64,000 nt of DNA from Acanthococcus lagerstroemiae (GCA_031841125.1 CM063110.1:34735214-34799213), one strand, 5' to 3'; positions 1 through 11,779 are shown, numbered from the stretch's first letter. Translations and numbers: made by a program. The notes: generated by a model from the sequence alone, not told the origin.

Positions 1-591
1 TAGTTGGTCTATTAGCGATGTCGTTTAGGAAATTTTGACCTTCATCGATCTCCTCATTCTGTCCCTTAGCATTTTATTATTTCAATTTTAGACTGAAGAC
101 AAATTTGATGGGGGAAAATGGTTCCTTTGGAACATGAAAAATAATATCGGTGTCATATTCTCCTAACTTTAGGTCTCGTTCTCCGTTAAAGCTTCTCCAG
201 TCTTTCAGTTAGAGGCGGGGTGATATCAAAACCGAATTCAGAAGTTGGGTGGAATGAAAATGGCAAAACAATTGAATTCGGTGGTCGAAAAATGCTAAGA
301 AGTTGCATTTTGAAATAAAAATGGGGTATGCTAAATTTCGTTGAAAATATTAAAATTTATCTGTGGTGAACGTGAATAAAGTTTCAAACTGAACTTTACA
401 TATAATTCTTACGGTAGTTCGATTATCATGCAGTTTTTGCTTCTAGATTTATAAATAAACGATATTAATTCTATTAGTATCTTGAGGGAGGTTTTTTGGG
501 TCATTAAATTCGTTCTTGATGTAATTTTTACTGTGACTCCTACGTTAATGCTGCCACTAGAGGCTGTAACCCGCTAAAATAAGGGAAGTAG
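1..591. other. AT-rich sequence without recognisable feature
   Basis: No open frame of note, no repeat structure and no splice-bounded exon were seen here. The sequence has the decayed, AT-rich texture of the gaps further right. Confidence 0.5.
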
Positions 592-757
592 TTTGGTGTG
601 GTGGTACGTATGACGATCCACGCATGCCAAAGTGGCCCCTATGACACCGCACCCCCGGCCCCGGGAACTACCCTTTCAAGTTTCGCATCAGTTGCCGGAG
701 GGACATGTGATGTAGTATATATAACAGCTCCAATCACATCTTTCGGTTTTCTTGGGT
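592..757 (-). mobile_element. R1-like LINE 3' end (left arm of an inverted pair)
   Basis: Read on the minus strand, this matches the 3' untranslated end of the R1 element at 46836-48850. It shares the block GGCATGCGTG with GATCGTC (GCATCGCC elsewhere), and it shares the GATGCGA block followed by GAAAGGGTAGTT. It ends in the CCACCACACCAA variant of the family's 3' terminus. Only the 3' end is present and nothing is coding. Its orientation is opposite to the copy at 992-1170. Confidence 0.75.
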
Positions 758-991
758 CGCTATAGTTTCAGTTTTGATGTTTCGAACGTAACCCTTGCTC
801 CAGTAATGCCTTAGGGGGTTATATCCAAAATATTAGTAAATGAGCAAAATTTGAAACTTTTTTGTCCTTTTCGTTTTACCCTATTATTTAAGACTCTCTA
901 TCGTTCTGCAAGAGTTTGAGTTACGCTCGAAACAACATCAAAAATAAAATACGCGCCCCACCCCCTCCAAAAAAAAGAAGAAAAAACGATA

Positions 992-1170
992 ATATGTGAT
1001 TGAAGTTGTTATATGCTACTTCATCAATTTGATCAGGTCGTTACCCCCCCCCCGTGGCCCCTCCGTATTGATGCGATGCCCGAAAGGGTAGTTTCCGGTG
1101 CCGGGGGTGCGGTGTCTCAGGGGCCACTTTGGCATGCGTGCATCGCCATACGTCCCACCACACACCAACC
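992..1170 (+). mobile_element. R1-like LINE 3' end (right arm of an inverted pair)
   Basis: This is a plus-strand copy of the R1 3' end: GATGCGATGCCCGAAAGGGT, then GGGGCCACTTTGGCATGCGT, then GCATCGCCATACG, ending CCACCACACACCAA. The arm extends about 45 bp upstream of the GATGCGA block into sequence that is also mirrored in the left arm (ATGTGATTGAAGTTGTTATA against ATGTGATTGGAGCTGTTATA). The whole 592-1170 interval is therefore an inverted repeat with arms of about 165 bp and a spacer of about 235 bp. Confidence 0.75.
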
Positions 1171-1197
1171 CCCCGTGGCAATGTTAAGGCAGGTGTG

Positions 1198-1556
1198 CAG
1201 GGACGTACCAAAGAGTCTTTCCAGGGGGGAAGGGAGTCAAAATTGTAAAAGTCCCAACTGACTCAACTCAGAATTCCCAAATATCCAAGTATCAAAAATT
1301 TTCCCAACTGACTCAACTCAAAATCCCCAAGTATCGAAGCAAAAGAAGGAAAACCTTCTGACACTTGTTGAGTTTTCCCAACTTCTCAACTCAATTCCCA
1401 AGTATCAAAGCAAACAAAAAAAAATTTTTAACGTGTTGTATTTTCCCAACTAGCTTGACTGAAATGGTAAATTTTCCCAACTGTTGAGTAAAAAATTTCT
1501 ACGAGGGGGGTGGGTGGTGTACGTTGCCCTCCTTCTCCCCTATTGGTACGTCCTTG
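1198..1556. mobile_element. hAT-type MITE, 359 bp, with 8-bp TSD
   Basis: The terminal inverted repeats are CAGGGACGTACCAA at the left and TTGGTACGTCCTTG at the right. The element is flanked by CAGGTGTG (1190-1197) and CAAGTGTG (1557-1564), which match at 7 of 8 positions, and 8-bp duplications are the hAT hallmark. The inside is non-coding and rich in repeated TTCCCAACT and GACTCAACTCA motifs. Family relatives lie at 43428-43675 (right half) and 10228-10280 (left end). Confidence 0.85.
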
Positions 1557-1564
1557 CAAGTGTG

Positions 1565-1983
1565 ACAGTCAAAATGACAACAGAGGTGAATTTAGCGACC
1601 CGAAAACCTCCCTTCGAGACGTAAATAAAGCTAATAACACCCGTTGCTAAAAATTCAGATTAAATTGCTATATGATATGTAATTGAACCACTATGTTCGT
1701 TTCATGTAAAGCTCTATTTGAAACTTCATTCATATTGGACTATGGAAAACTTGTAATATTTTTCAACGAAATTGTGCACAATTCATTTTTATCCCTAAAT
1801 TCAACTTTTTAGCCTTATTCGGTCTCCAAACCCAAAGTTTTTTTTTCTTTGTTCCGTCCCATTTAGCAGCCCTATGAGAAAATTGGTTTTGGGGATTTTA
1901 ACGATGTTCGCTGGGAAGTTACACATCGATGTAAATATGTAACAGTTCCCTTGAAAAATATTCAGTTTTCGCCTAAGGAGCTT
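1565..1983. other. Non-coding gap with one decayed-repeat motif
   Basis: No gene is visible. Near 1588 there is a GAATTTAGCGACCCGAAAAC segment that belongs to a degenerate motif scattered through the window (see findings). Confidence 0.4.
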
Positions 1984-2038
1984 GAAGTTAAACATAGGCC
2001 TTTCCGTACCCCTACGGAAAGGTCTACGTTTAACTTCT
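1984..2038. repeat. 55-bp imperfect palindrome next to a SINE head
   Basis: Arms 1984-2009 and 2013-2038 are complementary over 26 bases with about three mismatches (GAAGTTAAACATAGGCCTTT and its mirror). The palindrome ends three bases before the tRNA-like head of the SINE at 2041. Confidence 0.85.
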
Positions 2039-2040
2039 GA

Positions 2041-2226
2041 TTGGCCGAGTGGATAGTGCGTTGGTCTTGGAATCCCGAGATCCCGGGTTCGAGCCCACGT
2101 AGCAACTTGCCAGTTTCGACCTTGGCCGGTTTTTCGGCTTAAAGGGAAGAGGGCTAAAACAGCCCTAACAGCCTCCCCGAGGTCTTTGAGGTAATGCTTG
2201 AAGGGGCGGAAACCCGGGCTCGGGTT
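2041..2226 (+). mobile_element. tRNA-derived SINE
   Basis: A pol III type 2 promoter is visible: A box TGGCCGAGTGG (2042-2052) and B box GGTTCGAGCCC (2086-2096), spaced as in a tRNA. The flanking bases do not form an acceptor stem, so this is a SINE head and not a tRNA gene. The body that follows contains a CTTGGCCGGTTTTTCGGCTT segment and a short AAGGGAAGAGGGCTAAAACA segment. No poly(A) tail is evident. The right boundary is approximate. Confidence 0.75.
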
Positions 2227-2229
2227 GAG

Positions 2230-5200
2230 AGCAAATTAGGGGGAAAAATAGCAGTTTTTAATGTTCTTTTACAAATCGTCAAAATAACGTTTCGCCAGAA
2301 AAATTGGTTCGAGTATTTTATCTGTTCAGTACCACCGCGGAATCTTATTAAAAAAAGTATGATTAAAAAAGGTCAAAGAATTCATTATTATTACAAATGC
2401 ATTAACTTCTAAACATTTAATGTTTATATATTTTTTATTGTAGGAATTTTCTGGAAGTTCTTACTGCTTAGATAAATTTTCTTATTAGAACCAATGCTTC
2501 TGGTCAGATATCTTTTTGAATTCTTTAAAAGCGCAGTTTCGATTTTCTCGAGGAAACTGCAATGTTACATTCTGAGCTTCTGAAATAATATTTTAGTACC
2601 TACTTTTTCGATTGAATATTGCATACGTTTTTGTACCTTAGTGGAGCAGTCTAGTGAGCCTTATCACCCAAATAAAAAATGCACCATTCTTCTTTTATCC
2701 CATCAATCCAAGATGTAGTTTTTGTGAATTCTAAAATTACCCCCTCCCCATCCCATTATTTAGCCCCGGCTACTTTTATAATTTTCTCCCAAAGGCCAAA
2801 TTGACGCGAAGAATGATTCCAATGACCCTCGAAGTTAGAAGCAGGACATCAGTGTTGTATCAAGTAACTTCCTCAATTTTCAGCTCCTCTGGCCGGTGGA
2901 TGCCTCTATTTCAAAGATAATATCTAAATGATTCCATGATGATTTGTTAACATTAGAAACCCGGGAAACGATTCCCATGTTGTAATTATTGAAAATGATG
3001 GCTCAAACCTTCTCGCCCTGTAAGTATCCGAATTTTCAATGTGAGGGTAGACTAATATAGGAAGCGAATTCAATGACCCTGAAAGCGTGGGAAATGATTT
3101 TTCACGTTCTTTCCCTTTTCTTTCCCCTTCCTCTCCCTCATTTCTTGCAAAAGATGTTATAACTTTCAGTTTGTGGTCAACCCAGTATTATTATAAATAA
3201 GCAAATTCAACGTTTCGAGAAGCGTGGGGTACGATACCCGTATTGCAATTATTGAAAATTTTGACTTACAACCCTCCTATCTACTAAGTGTCAGAAATTT
3301 CAGTTAGTTGGCAAACAAAAAATTCGGCGTTCCTAACAGTATGAGAAGCGATACCAATTATTTATTATGACTGTAAACGCCCCCAATTTTCAAATTTTGG
3401 TACAACTAGTATCAAAAGCGAATACAGACCAAGACCGCGAACCGTTCTGTTTCATTTTGTCAATTAATGAAAGCGAAAAATTGCATTATGAAAAGTCCCT
3501 ACAGAACGCAGTGCGACACAAAACACATGAATAATTTATGTTTGGTTCCAGAGGAATGGAGAGGGGATGGAAATGATTCCTTGGGAATGGAAAGAATCGA
3601 ACGTAATAAAACATTTGGAAGATAGTGGCACATCCTCTGCTCGTAAAACCTAATATAAGTAGGAAAAATGTCAAAAATTCTACTTTTCTCCCTACAAGAC
3701 CATTGTTGATGTATAACTGTATTAAAGAGGTATATTTGGACAGCCCGCCCCCCCCCCCCACTTCTCAGCATGGTATTAATGTCGAAGTCGTATTATTTTG
3801 TCAGAAGTTTTGTGTAGGGTGGCCGCATGGGTCCATTGAGGGTGAAGTCGGAGAGGTACGTACGTATCCCCCGGAAAGTACTATAAGGGAGGAGATTGGT
3901 TTAACACTTTTTATATTTTTATATACCGATATATCGTATACCTAATGGTTAGCGTCTACTTTTTAAAACATATTATGAAAACCGGTTTTCGCACTCATTT
4001 ACAAAGCATGAGGAATGCAGAAAAATTCAAGTTTGATTTTATTTTTTGCAAGTACATATGACTATTAGCAACGATCAATTACGTAATGGCTTTCATTGTA
4101 CTCACTTATGTTCAAACCAACGTGTCTTATGAAATATTGAACTCGCTGGCTGAACTATTCAGGTGCACGTGGAAAAAGTACGAGTATCTTTTGAGGGGTT
4201 GACGAGATTGGGGCACTGGCTAGGTTGACGGACCTAGTATTGAGAATGGTTTAATCATGGAATTTCGGACGATTCTCGAAGGATTTTCGTTTTCCATTTG
4301 ATCGGAAAATGTGAGAAATTTAATCATTCGAAAATATTCTTCTTATGTATTGTCAGTGTCAAGATAATGCGAACAATATTTAATATTATATTTAACCTTG
4401 AACATTTTCCCGAGCTGTGAATGAATTCCACGCCGTGTAATGTCTCTGCGAAAAAAAAGAAAAAAGTAATCTGTCAGCTCACCCAGAAATTCCATTGGAC
4501 GGTATGTGTACAGCAGTGCGTCAGTAAATCTCGTTAGGGAAAAATGGAGCCGTATTTCGTATATATAAATATAGTTCCGTCCTAAACAGTGTAATATAAA
4601 TCAAGAAATTATATTCTAACACCGTATCAGTGAAACCTATTACAATCTGACAATTTTTTGTTCTTACAAAATGAGACTTCTTGCGTGAAAACGAACAAGT
4701 TTTTCGCGAATGTACGTTTTTGGAATTCGTATTGGCGAAATAAATTAGGAGAAATAAAGTACGGTAATTTAATTATTCGCTTGTTACGCGAGTGTTGGAT
4801 TTAAATTAAATGCCGCATGCGGTGCTCCGGTACGATTTATGGGTCCGAAAGGTGGGCTAGCTTTGTAATTTGTTTGTGGTATTGGGCTCCCGAATTCGAT
4901 ACTAGAATTTTATTCTAAGCCGTTCGAATAGTAAAGCACGCCTTTAATTTTGATATTTGCCTTCACTATCCTGCGTAGTTGTAGACTACTTCATATGCCG
5001 TTGGTGATTCATTTTTCACATCGCACAAAAATCGTTTTCAAAGTTGAATTCAGTCACTCCTCAAAACCTAAGAAATGATATCCGTATTGAGATTCATAAA
5101 ATTTAAGATCTTTCAGTCCCCCTCTCTTCCAGAATCTCACAGTTTTCAGTAAATCTTGAAATTAACAGAGAAATGACTTCGGAACCTCCTAAATTTAAAA

Positions 5201-5546
5201 CTTAGTTGCCCGATTGCTGTGCCCTTATCTACAAACTAGTTCTAGTTTATAGCCCCCTCCCTCGCAGTAAATGCCTTAATTTTCAAGGATGATAAACATA
5301 AACGTCGAAAATACGCCCAATACTCTAAAAACCTATCATCGTAGACATTGTCCTTCCTGATTTCATTTCCATTTCGAGCCCTCTCTCATACCACTAGTGT
5401 CTCAATTTTTATGTGAAGTAATAATTGATGTCCATATTTCACCTCTAGATTTTGTACATTTTCAGTTTCTTTCCCCTTTAGGTGAAGTCCTCAGTTTTCG
5501 AATCAAGTGAAAATTAATGTCGAAAATGAATTTAGTGGCCTAATAA
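2230..5546. other. Long AT-rich stretch of decayed repeats
   Basis: No coding exon or intact element is recognisable. Several passages (about 2780-3460 and 5030-5540) repeat a loose theme: a GAATTCAATGACCCT-like phrase, then AAATGATTTCCGTATTG-like, then TCAGTTTTCA. This suggests very old tandem or dispersed copies eroded almost beyond recognition. A C-run lies at 3748-3761. Open frames here are short and have no recognisable motif. Confidence 0.4.
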
Positions 5547-5554
5547 CCTGCAAA

Positions 5555-5755
5555 CACTGGCGGATTTAATGGAGCAGCTGGCAAACTTTTCCTCCCCCGC
5601 CCCCGCCCCGTAAAACAAATTCTCTCTTGGCCGCCTGTACCTCCCTCCCGGAATATCTGTGTGTATAAAATCAAAAATAAATTGTTTTTCTATAATGGAA
5701 TGGGGTGGGGGCAGCATGGAAATATCCACTCGCTGCTGTGCTGAATACGTCACTG
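5555..5755. mobile_element. hAT-type MITE, 201 bp
   Basis: The termini are CACTGGCGGATTTA at the left and, read inward from the right, CAGTGACGTATTCA. The flanks CCTGCAAA (5547-5554) and CCCGCAGA (5756-5763) match at 6 of 8 positions, as expected for an old hAT duplication. The inside is non-coding and has a C-rich run near the left end and a G-rich run near the right end. It lies inside a decayed repeat unit. Confidence 0.65.
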
Positions 5756-5763
5756 CCCGCAGA

Positions 5764-6674
5764 AATGACGTCCGTATTGTAGTTAAGGTTCAATTTTCCA
5801 ACACCACCTTCCCCTCCAGATGTTCCAGTTTTCAATTCGGGTGTAACATGACATAAAAAACGAATTAAGTGAGCTTAGAAATCTAGCGGTCAATACTATG
5901 GAATTTTATCTTTCATACTTTTACAAATTCGAAAAGCTTCCTAATCGAAGTCTGGCAAAACTTGTAATAAACACAACAAACGTAATGACATGAATTTAGT
6001 TTTCAGGGGAGAGGAATAGGTGGAGTCAGAAATGGAAAATATGGGAGTAACAATGTTCTTGAAGGTAGCTAGTATGCTCCCTCCATGTATTCACAGAATT
6101 CGGGAAAATCGAAAAAATCACGAAATTCTCTGTGTTTGTGTGGAAAAGTAAATGATCCCCCTACCCCTTCAAGCTCACAAGATTGTTAGTTATGAAAACT
6201 TGATAAGCACGATTTCTGTGTTTAATTTTAGGTAGAATAAATTATGACAGTGTTTTCCCGCTAGGCTGCCTAATTGCCGAGAAAATCCTGAAAAACTTTG
6301 AGGGTTTTGATTTTCTCTTCCGAATTATTCGATTCCGATTTGGGTCCCAAGTAAATTTTCTCCTTCTAAGAGAGCCCAGTTGACTTTTCTGAAAAATTCA
6401 AACAGATATCAATTTTTTTTAAATCATAAATTCTAAATATCGCATCAGATTTCTTATCCGAGCCGAACTTCGGCCGTAGAACCCAAATTTCGATTATAAA
6501 ATGGGCTAAATTGAATTGATGCAAAAACTGAATGAATCATCGACATCGAAATAGTTTGGACCGCCGATTTCAAATTTAATCAAATTTTGAATTCGGTAAC
6601 ATTGTTACCCCTGAAATCGAAATTTAATGTTTGAAATGAATAAAATATGAGGGGGCGAACTAAATTATCAAAAT
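5764..6674. other. Non-coding AT-rich gap
   Basis: Nothing recognisable apart from more of the decayed-repeat theme at 5764-5890. Confidence 0.4.
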
Positions 6675-7410
6675 TTAGAAATGAGAGAGAACTCTTTCTT
6701 TTCTCTTAGGTGGAAGGAGAAAAATTGATTTTTCCTTTTCCTGAGTGACGAGAACTTCAGTCCTTTTCTTGAGAAAGGCGAAATGAATTATTCCATTTTT
6801 CAGAACTGGAAAATTCGTTTCTTTCCTCGAGAAAAGGAAAGGAAATGGTGACATTCTTTTTCTGAATGAATAGAACTTCGCAAAAAGTCTTGATGAAATT
6901 TTTAGTGAATCAGAATGGAACGTTAGCAAATCTTGCAGTTTTGAATGTTTTCACTCGGGAAAGGGAGGAAATTGTTTCTTCCTTCATCGAGGAAGGAACA
7001 ATTCACTCATGTTTCACTTTCTTCCTCTTTCTTGAAAAAAGAATAAATTTATTATTGAGCAAAGAAGAGGGAAAATTTCCTATTTTTCCCGTGAAGAAAT
7101 AAAACGTTTCTTATTCTCCAAAGACAAAAGACAAGTTCTGCTCATTCAAAAAAGGGGAGAAATAATTTTCTTCTCCGTTCTCGAGAAAATAAGTTCGTCT
7201 TTCTTGAGGAATGGAACGCATTTCTTTCCCTCAATAGAAGAAAGGGACTCTTTTCTTCCCTTTTTTAAAGAAAGGAACAAGATTTCCGGTCCTCTGGAAT
7301 GAAATAATTATCTTTTCCTTCCTCAATAAAAGAGAAAAAGTTTCAGTAGTCGCTCAGGAAGAGGATAGAACAATGATCCCTTCCCTCTAAGAAGAGAACA
7401 AGGTCCTCTT
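6675..7410. repeat. Array of short self-complementary TTTCTTCC/GGAAGAAA hairpins
   Basis: Over about 735 bp the sequence alternates pyrimidine-rich and purine-rich blocks that are mutually complementary. Examples are CCTTTTCTTGAGAAAGG, TTTCCTCGAGAAAAGGAAA, TTCCTTCATCGAGGAAGGAA and CTTTCTTGAAAAAAG. At least ten mini-palindromes occur at a spacing of about 40-70 bp, often centred on CTCGAG or TTGA. There is no long open frame and no TIR at the edges. Similar isolated hairpins occur at 9134-9225. Confidence 0.7.
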
Positions 7411-9483
7411 TCATGTCTGAATTTCAATAGTTAGTTCACCCGTTTATATTTTACTAATTTTAAGTGCGAAATTTAGATTTGTGGGATCTGTGTATGTGAA
7501 CAGATTCATAATTTGATGAGAAATTAGCCATTATTTATCATAGTTTTGGTAAGTCAAAAGATTTTGGGCATCAGTGAGGAAAATTAGAACCAGTCAAGAA
7601 AATAATGAAAAAAAGGAATGTTTTTTCTCCTTTTGCTTGTCAACAGCCAACAAAAATACGCTGGATTCAACTTAGAGGGTGTACCCTTCAAAAATGACCT
7701 CAGGTCGCCCTCAGTGATCTCTAAATGAAAATTAATTTCGGGTCGCCACTATGTTTATGATATTATGATTTTAATGATTTTAGTGATCTGTGAGGCCATG
7801 ATCATGCCTGTTACTAATACGGATGTAACTTGACAGAATTAGCAAAAAAAAGTTTTGCGACAAATGTGTCCTTGAATTTTGAAGAAGCTCCAGTGTTATA
7901 AATTCTCGAGTCAGTGGATATCACTTTGCCCTTCGAAAGTTCCACGCGGTATTGAAAACAAATAATTGGTAACCGATAAAAATCTGCTTGCTGCGAAAAA
8001 TTTCGCAATCCGATGAGCTTAACTCGCGCTTCGCCATCACGTAAATACAAAATTTCATCTTCGGAACTTCGGTTTCAATATTCTTCCTGGTGGTGTTTGT
8101 CGAGCGAACAGTCAAAAGTCGTTAATTTTACAAATTACTTTCATCAATACACATACGAACAAAAATAACTTTGTTATCCGTGTAAATACAACGTCGAAGT
8201 CTGTACTCTGGAGGTCTGGAGGACCGCGAGCGAGTTGAAAAACTTTCCTCTCCTAATTGTTCTGCAACTGCTGTACCGATAGATTTTGTTCTCGGATAAT
8301 CGCGTCAATTTATACGAGTTCCATTTACTCGTAACTCGTGGACACACGGACGCAGTTTTTTCTATCGCTAATTCGGAGAGATATTCTTATGGGGTTTCGG
8401 GTTTTAATTGAGCTGTATTTTGAGAATCGCAGTCCTTACCGTTCAATTATTATGCTTTAAATGTAATTTCACATTCGTTAAAAGCACTTCTACTCTTCAA
8501 ATTTCGTGATTTTTTTGTTGCTAGTTGCTTAAGAACTGACGATCAGGTACCTGTTGGATGAGGAGGGCAGGAGGGATTAGAATTTGTCAAAATCTAAAAA
8601 TAAGAACTTAACATTTGGTTGTTCGTCTTAGACTATTTGCAGTTATTAAATTTGAAATTTGGTTGTTGACGAAATTCAGTGCCCTTCTCCCTTCACACGA
8701 TAACTCTGTTTGGTATGCCCCTGTTTCCAGTTAAAACTTGTCGGCTCAAGACCTCGAATTATGTGTAAGTGGAAATTGCTAGCATAATCAAGCGTTTGTT
8801 AGGTCTGTGAAACAGAGAGGAGAAGACGTTCCACCATGCAAGAGACAGAAGAACCTTTTGACAGAAAAATGACAGACAAGTTCTCTTTTCGGCTAGTGGA
8901 CTTCTGGCTTGAAATTTGAAGCAGCATTACAAGTCTAGTACTTTCTTCCCTACTCTCTTTTACTGGGCTACAGTTGGAAATAGTCTCAGTTCGTTCACCA
9001 TTGACCAAAATTTGGGGACCCTGTTCCATTCAGTTCTGTTGCCTAGTCTCAACTGTTAAACCGGAAAATGAAATCTCGGAACCATCAAACAAAATGTCGA
9101 GGCCCGTCAAATTCTAGTTTAGTGTATAACCGCCCCCCTCTTTCTCCTCGAGAAAAATCTAACTTCATTTTTTCACTATTCAGGGAAACCAATAATTTTG
9201 TTTCCCCCTCTTTGAGAAAAAAGGCAGCTATGATCGCGATTTTTCTATATCTTCGGGTATTTTGCCGAAAACAACAAAAAAAGTTCAGAAATGATTTGCG
9301 CGATGCAGCTCAGATTAGTTAAGAATGTGAACTCCCCCTTCTTCCGATCTCATTCGAAGAAACGGAGCTGAGAGTCAATGTATATATCTCTTGTGTAAAT
9401 GTTTATCCAGTCAAATCCAAAATAGAAAAGTAGGTAATTTTTGAACGTACGGAAGTATACGTTAATAATCAATGCGAATGAGG
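7411..9483. other. Non-coding gap
   Basis: Mostly unique AT-rich DNA. A weak purine/pyrimidine hairpin theme recurs at 9134-9225. Short frames at 7814-8115 and 8799-9029 have no recognisable domain or splice context. Confidence 0.4.
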
Positions 9484-9890
9484 TCGATCTTTAACAGTCT
9501 TCAGGTAGCTTCATCAGTGTTGACAGAATCTTAATGAATCTTAACGGAATTTGATCGATTCAACCAGGTCTCAGTTGGTCTTAACAGGTTTTCACAGAGC
9601 TTTGATCAGTCATTTCGATATTTTAACAAGCGTCAATAAATTTTGATAAGTCTAGAGAAGGCTCAGTGAGTATCAATGCCTTGCAACTTGCCCGAGTCTC
9701 AATGGGTTCTAAATAGTATTTTCAAAGTTTTAACGACTCTGAATTTGATTTTAACGACTTTTAATGAGTCTTAACAAAGTTGTAGCACGGTTCAATGAGT
9801 TTCAACGTAGTATTAACGTGATCCTGACAAATATAACAAATCTGAAATGGTCTTACAGAGTTTAATAAGTTTAAAGGAAGTGCTAATCAC
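9484..9890. repeat. Degenerate short tandem repeat (GAGTCTTAACGAGTTTTAA-like)
   Basis: About 400 bp consist of variants of short phrases such as GTCTTAACAGGTTTT, AGTCTTAACAAAGTT and GAGTTTCAACG, with an irregular period of roughly 12-18 bp. It is non-coding and probably an eroded minisatellite. Confidence 0.55.
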
Positions 9891-10227
9891 TTCAAATCTG
9901 TAATTCAAAGTAAACTGACCTCATAAAGGACTGAAGGGTGGAACGGGGTGTGAAAAATAACGAATTTGCAAATCCACCTCATTTCGTCTTGTTTGTGTTA
10001 GCAAAGTATCTCCCTCAGCATTGAAATGATTTTATTGTAATGTTACATTTGCTACCGTGAGGTATTTGTTCTACTTTTTCGATTTCCTACTTATTGGAAA
10101 GTATTAGTATCCTTTTATTACAAAGTCGGTGTATGAATTACTTGGATACAAAAATGAATCTCGAATATCTACGATGACTGCAGGTTGTAGTTACCTTCAA
10201 TAACACTTTAAAAAGTCGAACCCAGGC

Positions 10228-10280
10228 CACGGACGTAACAAAGAGTTTTTTCTGGAGGGGCAAAAATGGTTTCATAGTGT
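10228..10280. mobile_element. Left-end fragment of the GGACGTACC hAT MITE family
   Basis: CACGGACGTAACAAAGAGTT followed by a TTTCTGGAGGGG run matches the left end of the MITE at 1198 (CAGGGACGTACCAAAGAGTC). The rest of the element is missing. Confidence 0.5.
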
Positions 10281-10364
10281 TTGAATAGGCCTCTACGAGT
10301 TTCTATATTCTCAAGATTTTATCGCCGCCAGAAATTAACAAAAGGTGTAGGTATACATCAGTAC

Positions 10365-11600
10365 TGAGTACTTACCAGCACTGGCGGGATACTGGCATTG
10401 AGCACTGGTTCCATATTACTGTACCACAGTTATAGTAACCTTAATCCAAACTGGCAGGTTAATACTCGTACTCTTGTAGAACTGGCCGTTCAGTGAAAGT
10501 GCAGCGCTTTCAACAAGTGCTGGAGCCAGTGCCGATTCTCCTATAAAGCAAACTAAGCGGTCGCCAAATTTTTGGGGCGGCCGGATTTAGACAAAAAAAA
10601 AATGAATAAAAAAGATAAAATTAAATCTCAAGGAAAAAATGGGTCGAGAAGCAAAAAAATTGAGGTGAAGATTTTTTTAGAGAAAATAGTGACGCATTAT
10701 TTCGGACAGAGTAATAAACTACAGTAGTCATTAAGCATCAGTTTTAAAACCATATTATTTAAAAAAGCGTATGCATTTGTGTACAATTTATCTCATGCTT
10801 TCCTCACATTAAAAAAATACAAGTATCGAAATGATAGAAAAATCTGCCAAAAATTTACAAGAATTTTATGATTGTGATTTTGATGAAATTATTGTTCACG
10901 ATTTTATTCATTACAAGTATTATCTTCTTGAAATAGATAACTCAGATTATGTACCGTCAGCGGAAGAAACGTTACTTTCTGAAGAATGAGAGTTTAACTA
11001 TCAAGTTTTCCAAATGTGTATGTTGCTGTGCTCATTTATCTTATTTTACCCATTGCCAATGTTACTGGAGAATGAAGTTTTTCAGTATTAAAACGAATTT
11101 AAAATTACCTGCGTAGCACTCTCGCGCAAGAAAAGTTGGCATCCCTTTCTATTTTGTGTATTGAAAATACCGTTACGAATAATATTGATGTAGAAATAAT
11201 TATAAACAAGTTTGCGGCCGCTAAAGCTCTCAAAAAAACTTTTTCTTGAATAATTAACTACTGAATTTGGAATTTAATGCGTGAAAATTAATAAATTTAA
11301 TTGAATGAACTGAATTATGTTTTATATATTTTGAAGAACATTGAGAGAGCGAGATATTTTGATAAGCATGTGAAAGAAAATGTGGAGGGTAGTTGGTGGG
11401 GACGGGGCGGGGTTAGATTATGGGGGCGACATAAAATCAATTGCTTAGTGCGGCAATATAGGTAAAATCGGCACTAGCTGGCGCAGTACTGACTTACAGT
11501 GCACCAATGCTGGTGCAGTATTGCTGTATGTACAAGATGATAACACGAATCCGTTCTGGCAAGCCAGTATTGATGAGTATTAGCGGGTACTACGACATTT
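10365..11600. mobile_element. Inverted-repeat-bounded element carrying a hAT transposase remnant
   Basis: Sequence at 10520-10550 (GTGCTGGAGCCAGTGCCGAT, then TCTCCTATA) is mirrored at 11458-11490 (TATAGGTAAAATCGGCAC, then TAGCTGGCGC). Further inside, GGTCGCC near 10560 is mirrored by GGCGAC near 11425. The outer flanks on both sides are rich in repeated CAGTACTGGC-like words. The bounded interior contains the degenerate hAT coding remnant. The outer edges and TSD could not be fixed. Confidence 0.5.
10830..11250 (+). pseudogene. hAT transposase C-terminal dimerisation domain, degenerate
   Basis: In one frame, interrupted by stops, the sequence reads SFSVLKRI, then NYLRSTLAQEKLASLSIL, then INKFAAAKALKK. 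This is the typical hAT C-terminal dimerisation (hATC) order: a conserved SERSFS-like motif, K-R-I, LRSTL.QERL..L..L, and a terminal F. Upstream in the same region, NLQEFYDCDFDE and SAEETLLSEE also fit the acidic stretch that precedes hATC in the ZMYM-type hAT group. Stop codons replace the residue before SFSVL and the K/T before NYLRS, and there is no start. It is clearly dead. Function in life would be DNA transposition, with this segment mediating multimerisation. Confidence 0.8.
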
Positions 11601-11779
11601 TTCCGACTACAATTCTCTGACACAAACTTTTCCGACTAGCATTTATACCGACACGACAGAACTTCGATAACTCTCCGACACATTTACTTAGCCAATTCAT
11701 AGCAATTTCAAAAAGTAGTTAGTTCGAACCCCTTCTACCTGATGCACAGCTTCATTCAGTTCAAGTACTCGTAGTAAAA

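Noticed and set aside
2041..2110. Functional tRNA gene
   Set aside because: A and B boxes are good, but the flanks do not pair as an acceptor stem and the sequence continues into a SINE body. The same applies to 54122-54181.
9068..9322. 84-aa plus-strand frame
   Set aside because: It overlaps the purine/pyrimidine hairpin theme and has no domain or splice context.
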